Of a stretch of DNA of 7,420 bases, positions 5,575 to 7,420 are shown in pieces. The translations under genes were made by a program, and so were the position numbers. The DNA is taken from NCBI GenBank assembly GCA_019233165.1, contig JAFAMS010000374.1, positions 1-7,420 on the forward strand. Direction: 5' to 3'. How positions within the stretch are numbered: the stretch's first letter is position 1; each line of letters opens with the position of its first letter. The notes under the pieces were generated by a model. The model was not told the DNA's origin. It saw only the letters and a program-made list of their open reading frames with translations, and did no database searches. The stretch comes from Vulcanimicrobiota bacterium. Its GTDB lineage: Bacteria; Vulcanimicrobiota; Vulcanimicrobiia; Vulcanimicrobiales; Vulcanimicrobiaceae.

Positions 5575-7131
5575 ATGAGTTTCGGAACGTCGTTCGCGCT
5601 GACGACGCGTCCTACGGTGATGGGGCGCCACGGTGCGATCGTCGCCGGCCATCAGCTTGCGGCGCAGGCCGGGCTCGCAATCTTGCGCGCCGGCGGGAAC
5701 GCCGTCGACGCCGCGATCGCCGCCGCCGCCGCACTGGCGGTACTGAAGCCGGATGCATGTGGGCTTGGAAGCGATCTCTTCCTGCTCCGCGCCGGCCCGC
5801 GCGGCGAGCTCGATGCGCTCAATGCAAGCGGCCCGGCGCCGGCTCTTGCCGAGCTGCAGAAGTTCGGAAGGGAAATCGAGCCGCACGGATTGCGAGCGGC
5901 ATCCGTTCCGGGCGCGGTTTCGGGATGGGACAAGGCCGTCGAACGTTTCGGAAAACTCTCACTCGCCGCGGTTCTCGCTCCAGCGATCGAGCTTGCGACA
6001 CGCGGGATCCCCGTCTCTTCGTTTTTCGCCGCGACGCTCGAGAAGAACGAGCCGCTGCTCCGTCGTTTTCCTGCGACGCACGCGACGTTCCATCCGCAGG
6101 GGCGGCCGCCGCGCGCCGGCGAGGTTCTCGTGCAAACCGATCTCGGCCAAACGCTCGAAGCGATTGCGAGCGGCGGTGCGCGGGCGTTCTATGCCGGGGC
6201 GTTCGCCGCGGCTCTCGACCGCGCATCGCGCGACGACGGCGCGCTCTTACGCAAAGAAGATCTTGAAGGTTATGAATCCGAGTGGCTCGAGCCGTTGCGC
6301 GGCTCGTATCACGGATTCGAGCTCGTCGGTCAACCGCCGGTCTCCGTCGGTGCCGCGGTCCTCGAGGCGATGCAGATCCTCGAACGCCTGCCGATCGGAG
6401 AAACCGACGATTGCAGCGCCGAGTTCATTCATTTGCAAGTCGAGTCGATGAAGGCGGCGATGCGCGACGTGCGTGCGACGCTCGGCGACCCGCGATTCGT
6501 CGCGGCGGACGCGACGGCGTTGCTCGAGCCGCGGATCGCGGAAGAGCGGGCGGCGAGTTTGTTCGCTCGCGCGGGGACCGATACGAGCTACGTCGCTGCG
6601 ATCGACGCCGAAGGGAATGCGGTCTCGCTGCTGCAGAGCGTCTTCCACGTGTGGGGAAGCGCGGTCGTCGTCCCGAGAACCGGCGTGCTGATGAACAACC
6701 GGATGACCGGATTCTCGCTCGATCCCGGCTCGCCGAACGTCCTCGAGCCGCGCAAACGCCCGCTCAATACGCTGAACCCGCTGATCGTGCGCAGGGACGG
6801 AAAAACGCTGCTCTGCCTTGGCACGCCGGGCGGGCCGAGTCAGACGTACACGAACGCGATCCTTCTGTTGCGGATCCTCGACCGTGGAATCGACCTGCAG
6901 CGCGCCGTCGACGAACCACGATGGTTCGTGACGCCGCAGGGGAAGCTTCACATCGAATCGTCGATCGCGGCCGGCGTCCGGGAAGAGCTTGCGCTCCGCG
7001 GACACGACGTCGTCGCGTTCCCTCCGCACAGCGCTGCGATGGGCGGCGCCGGTGTCGTCCGTCTGAACGCAGACGGCGTCCGTGAGGCTGCGGCCGACCC
7101 GCGCCGCGAGACCTACGCGTTGGCGTATTGA
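5575..7131 (+). CDS. Gamma-glutamyltransferase-family Ntn hydrolase (YwrD-like)
   Basis: This 518-residue protein belongs to the GGT family, which self-cleaves into large and small subunits and hydrolyses or transfers gamma-glutamyl (or related acyl) groups. The N-terminus shows ATSALA-like family features: VAGHQLAAQAGLAILRAGGN, AVDAAIAAAAAL, and a Gly-rich GLGSD. The predicted self-cleavage and nucleophile site is T337 in AGTDTSYVAAIDAEGNAVS, giving a small subunit of about 182 residues. The classical T-[STA]-H motif reads TSY, the lid/substrate segment reads NNRMTGFSLDPGSPN (374-388), and the GSPGG loop reads GTPGG (416-420). These match the YwrD-like branch better than classical exported GGT. 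No signal peptide is visible, so it is probably cytoplasmic. ATG 5575 is preferred to the TTG at 5569. The stop overlaps the next gene's start, indicating an operon with the M20 hydrolase. Actual substrate is uncertain; it need not be glutathione. Confidence 0.9.
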   Translation: MSFGTSFALTTRPTVMGRHGAIVAGHQLAAQAGLAILRAGGNAVDAAIAAAAALAVLKPDACGLGSDLFLLRAGPRGELDALNASGPAPALAELQKFGREIEPHGLRAASVPGAVSGWDKAVERFGKLSLAAVLAPAIELATRGIPVSSFFAATLEKNEPLLRRFPATHATFHPQGRPPRAGEVLVQTDLGQTLEAIASGGARAFYAGAFAAALDRASRDDGALLRKEDLEGYESEWLEPLRGSYHGFELVGQPPVSVGAAVLEAMQILERLPIGETDDCSAEFIHLQVESMKAAMRDVRATLGDPRFVAADATALLEPRIAEERAASLFARAGTDTSYVAAIDAEGNAVSLLQSVFHVWGSAVVVPRTGVLMNNRMTGFSLDPGSPNVLEPRKRPLNTLNPLIVRRDGKTLLCLGTPGGPSQTYTNAILLLRILDRGIDLQRAVDEPRWFVTPQGKLHIESSIAAGVREELALRGHDVVAFPPHSAAMGGAGVVRLNADGVREAAADPRRETYALAY

Positions 7132-7420
7132 TGCTCGAGACGATCGAGAAAGCCGAGCTCAAGTCCGCGCTCGCGGCGACGATCGAACGCCATGCGCGCC
7201 GGCTCGAGCGATTCGGGAACGATATCTTCGAGCATCCGGAGATCGGATTTCGCGAGGAACGCACCGCGACGGCGATCGCCGAAGCGCTGCGTGGGCTCGG
7301 CCTCGACGTCGAGGAAGGGCTCGCCCTCACGGGCGTTCGCGCGCGGCTGCGCTGCGCCGGGAAGGGCCCGACGATCTGCTTGCTCGCCGAGCTCGACGGC
7401 CTTCCCGTTCCGAGCCATCC
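7131..7420 (+). CDS. M20-family amidohydrolase/metallopeptidase (3' truncated)
   Basis: The ATG at 7131-7133 overlaps the TGA of the preceding gene as TGATG, and the frame stays open to the window's end, giving 96 residues. An N-terminal helix precedes DIFEHPEIGFREERTA (31-46), the conserved opening of M20 amidohydrolases. It is followed by GLDVEEGLALTGVRARL (57-73) and TICLLAELDGLPVPSH (81-96), where D89 corresponds to the metal-site region. The GLALTGV and AELDGLPVP wording recalls the AbgB-like branch (p-aminobenzoyl-glutamate and N-acyl-amino-acid hydrolases). The zinc ligands further downstream (HxCGHD-type) are outside the window, so activity cannot be judged. There is no Shine-Dalgarno of its own, so translation is probably coupled to the GGT-like gene. 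A joint role in gamma-glutamyl or N-acyl amino-acid breakdown is inferred from the pairing. Confidence 0.88.
   Translation, partial: MLETIEKAELKSALAATIERHARRLERFGNDIFEHPEIGFREERTATAIAEALRGLGLDVEEGLALTGVRARLRCAGKGPTICLLAELDGLPVPSH

Noticed and set aside
6247..7029. A 260-residue minus-strand open frame opposite the GGT-like gene
   Set aside because: It is Arg/Asp-rich shadow coding with no recognisable domain, opposite a well-supported gene.

Overview
The window is a GC-rich, gene-dense stretch of bacterial chromosome. G and C dominate third codon positions, intergenic gaps are only 38-66 bp, and two convergent gene pairs overlap at their 3' ends. There is no rRNA, tRNA, CRISPR array, insertion sequence or phage gene. 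The style (compact, GC-rich, a Gly/Ala-rich exported Ig-like protein, a DUF6496 basic protein, a TPR-glycosyltransferase fusion) would fit an environmental lineage such as Eremiobacterota/Vulcanimicrobiota (former WPS-2), but that placement is a low-confidence impression, not something the sequence proves.

Layout. (1) 1-474 (+): C-terminal part of an exported or membrane-anchored protein with a hydrophobic segment, a Pro/Thr spacer and a beta-sandwich (Ig-like) end. (2) 541-879 (+): a small, very basic protein with a histone H1-like Lys/Arg-rich N-terminus and a DUF6496 C-terminal domain, followed by a near-textbook intrinsic terminator (887-917). (3) 928-2886 (+): a GAF-GGDEF-EAL cyclic-di-GMP enzyme starting about 10 bp after that terminator. 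(4) 2834-2992 (-): a 52-residue zinc-ribbon-like protein, convergent with and overlapping gene 3. (5) 3053-4852 (+): eight contiguous TPR repeats fused to a GT9/heptosyltransferase-like glycosyltransferase domain. (6) 4823-5536 (-): a Glyoxalase_3/VOC-fold protein, convergent with and overlapping gene 5. (7) 5575-7131 (+): a YwrD-like gamma-glutamyltransferase-family Ntn hydrolase without a signal peptide. (8) 7131-7420 (+, runs off the end): the N-terminal part of an M20-family amidohydrolase/peptidase, coupled to gene 7 by a TGATG overlap.

How the genes relate. Only genes 7 and 8 form a clear operon. The pair suggests intracellular breakdown of gamma-glutamyl or N-acylated amino-acid compounds. 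The others look like single-gene units: a c-di-GMP signalling enzyme, a nucleoid-type basic protein, a glycosyltransferase and a small metal-binding protein. I do not see an obvious new defence, mobile or biosynthetic system. The points most worth a second look are the histone-like DUF6496 protein, the terminator that abuts the start of the c-di-GMP gene, a short motif shared by three gene starts, the two convergent overlaps, and the GGT-M20 pair.
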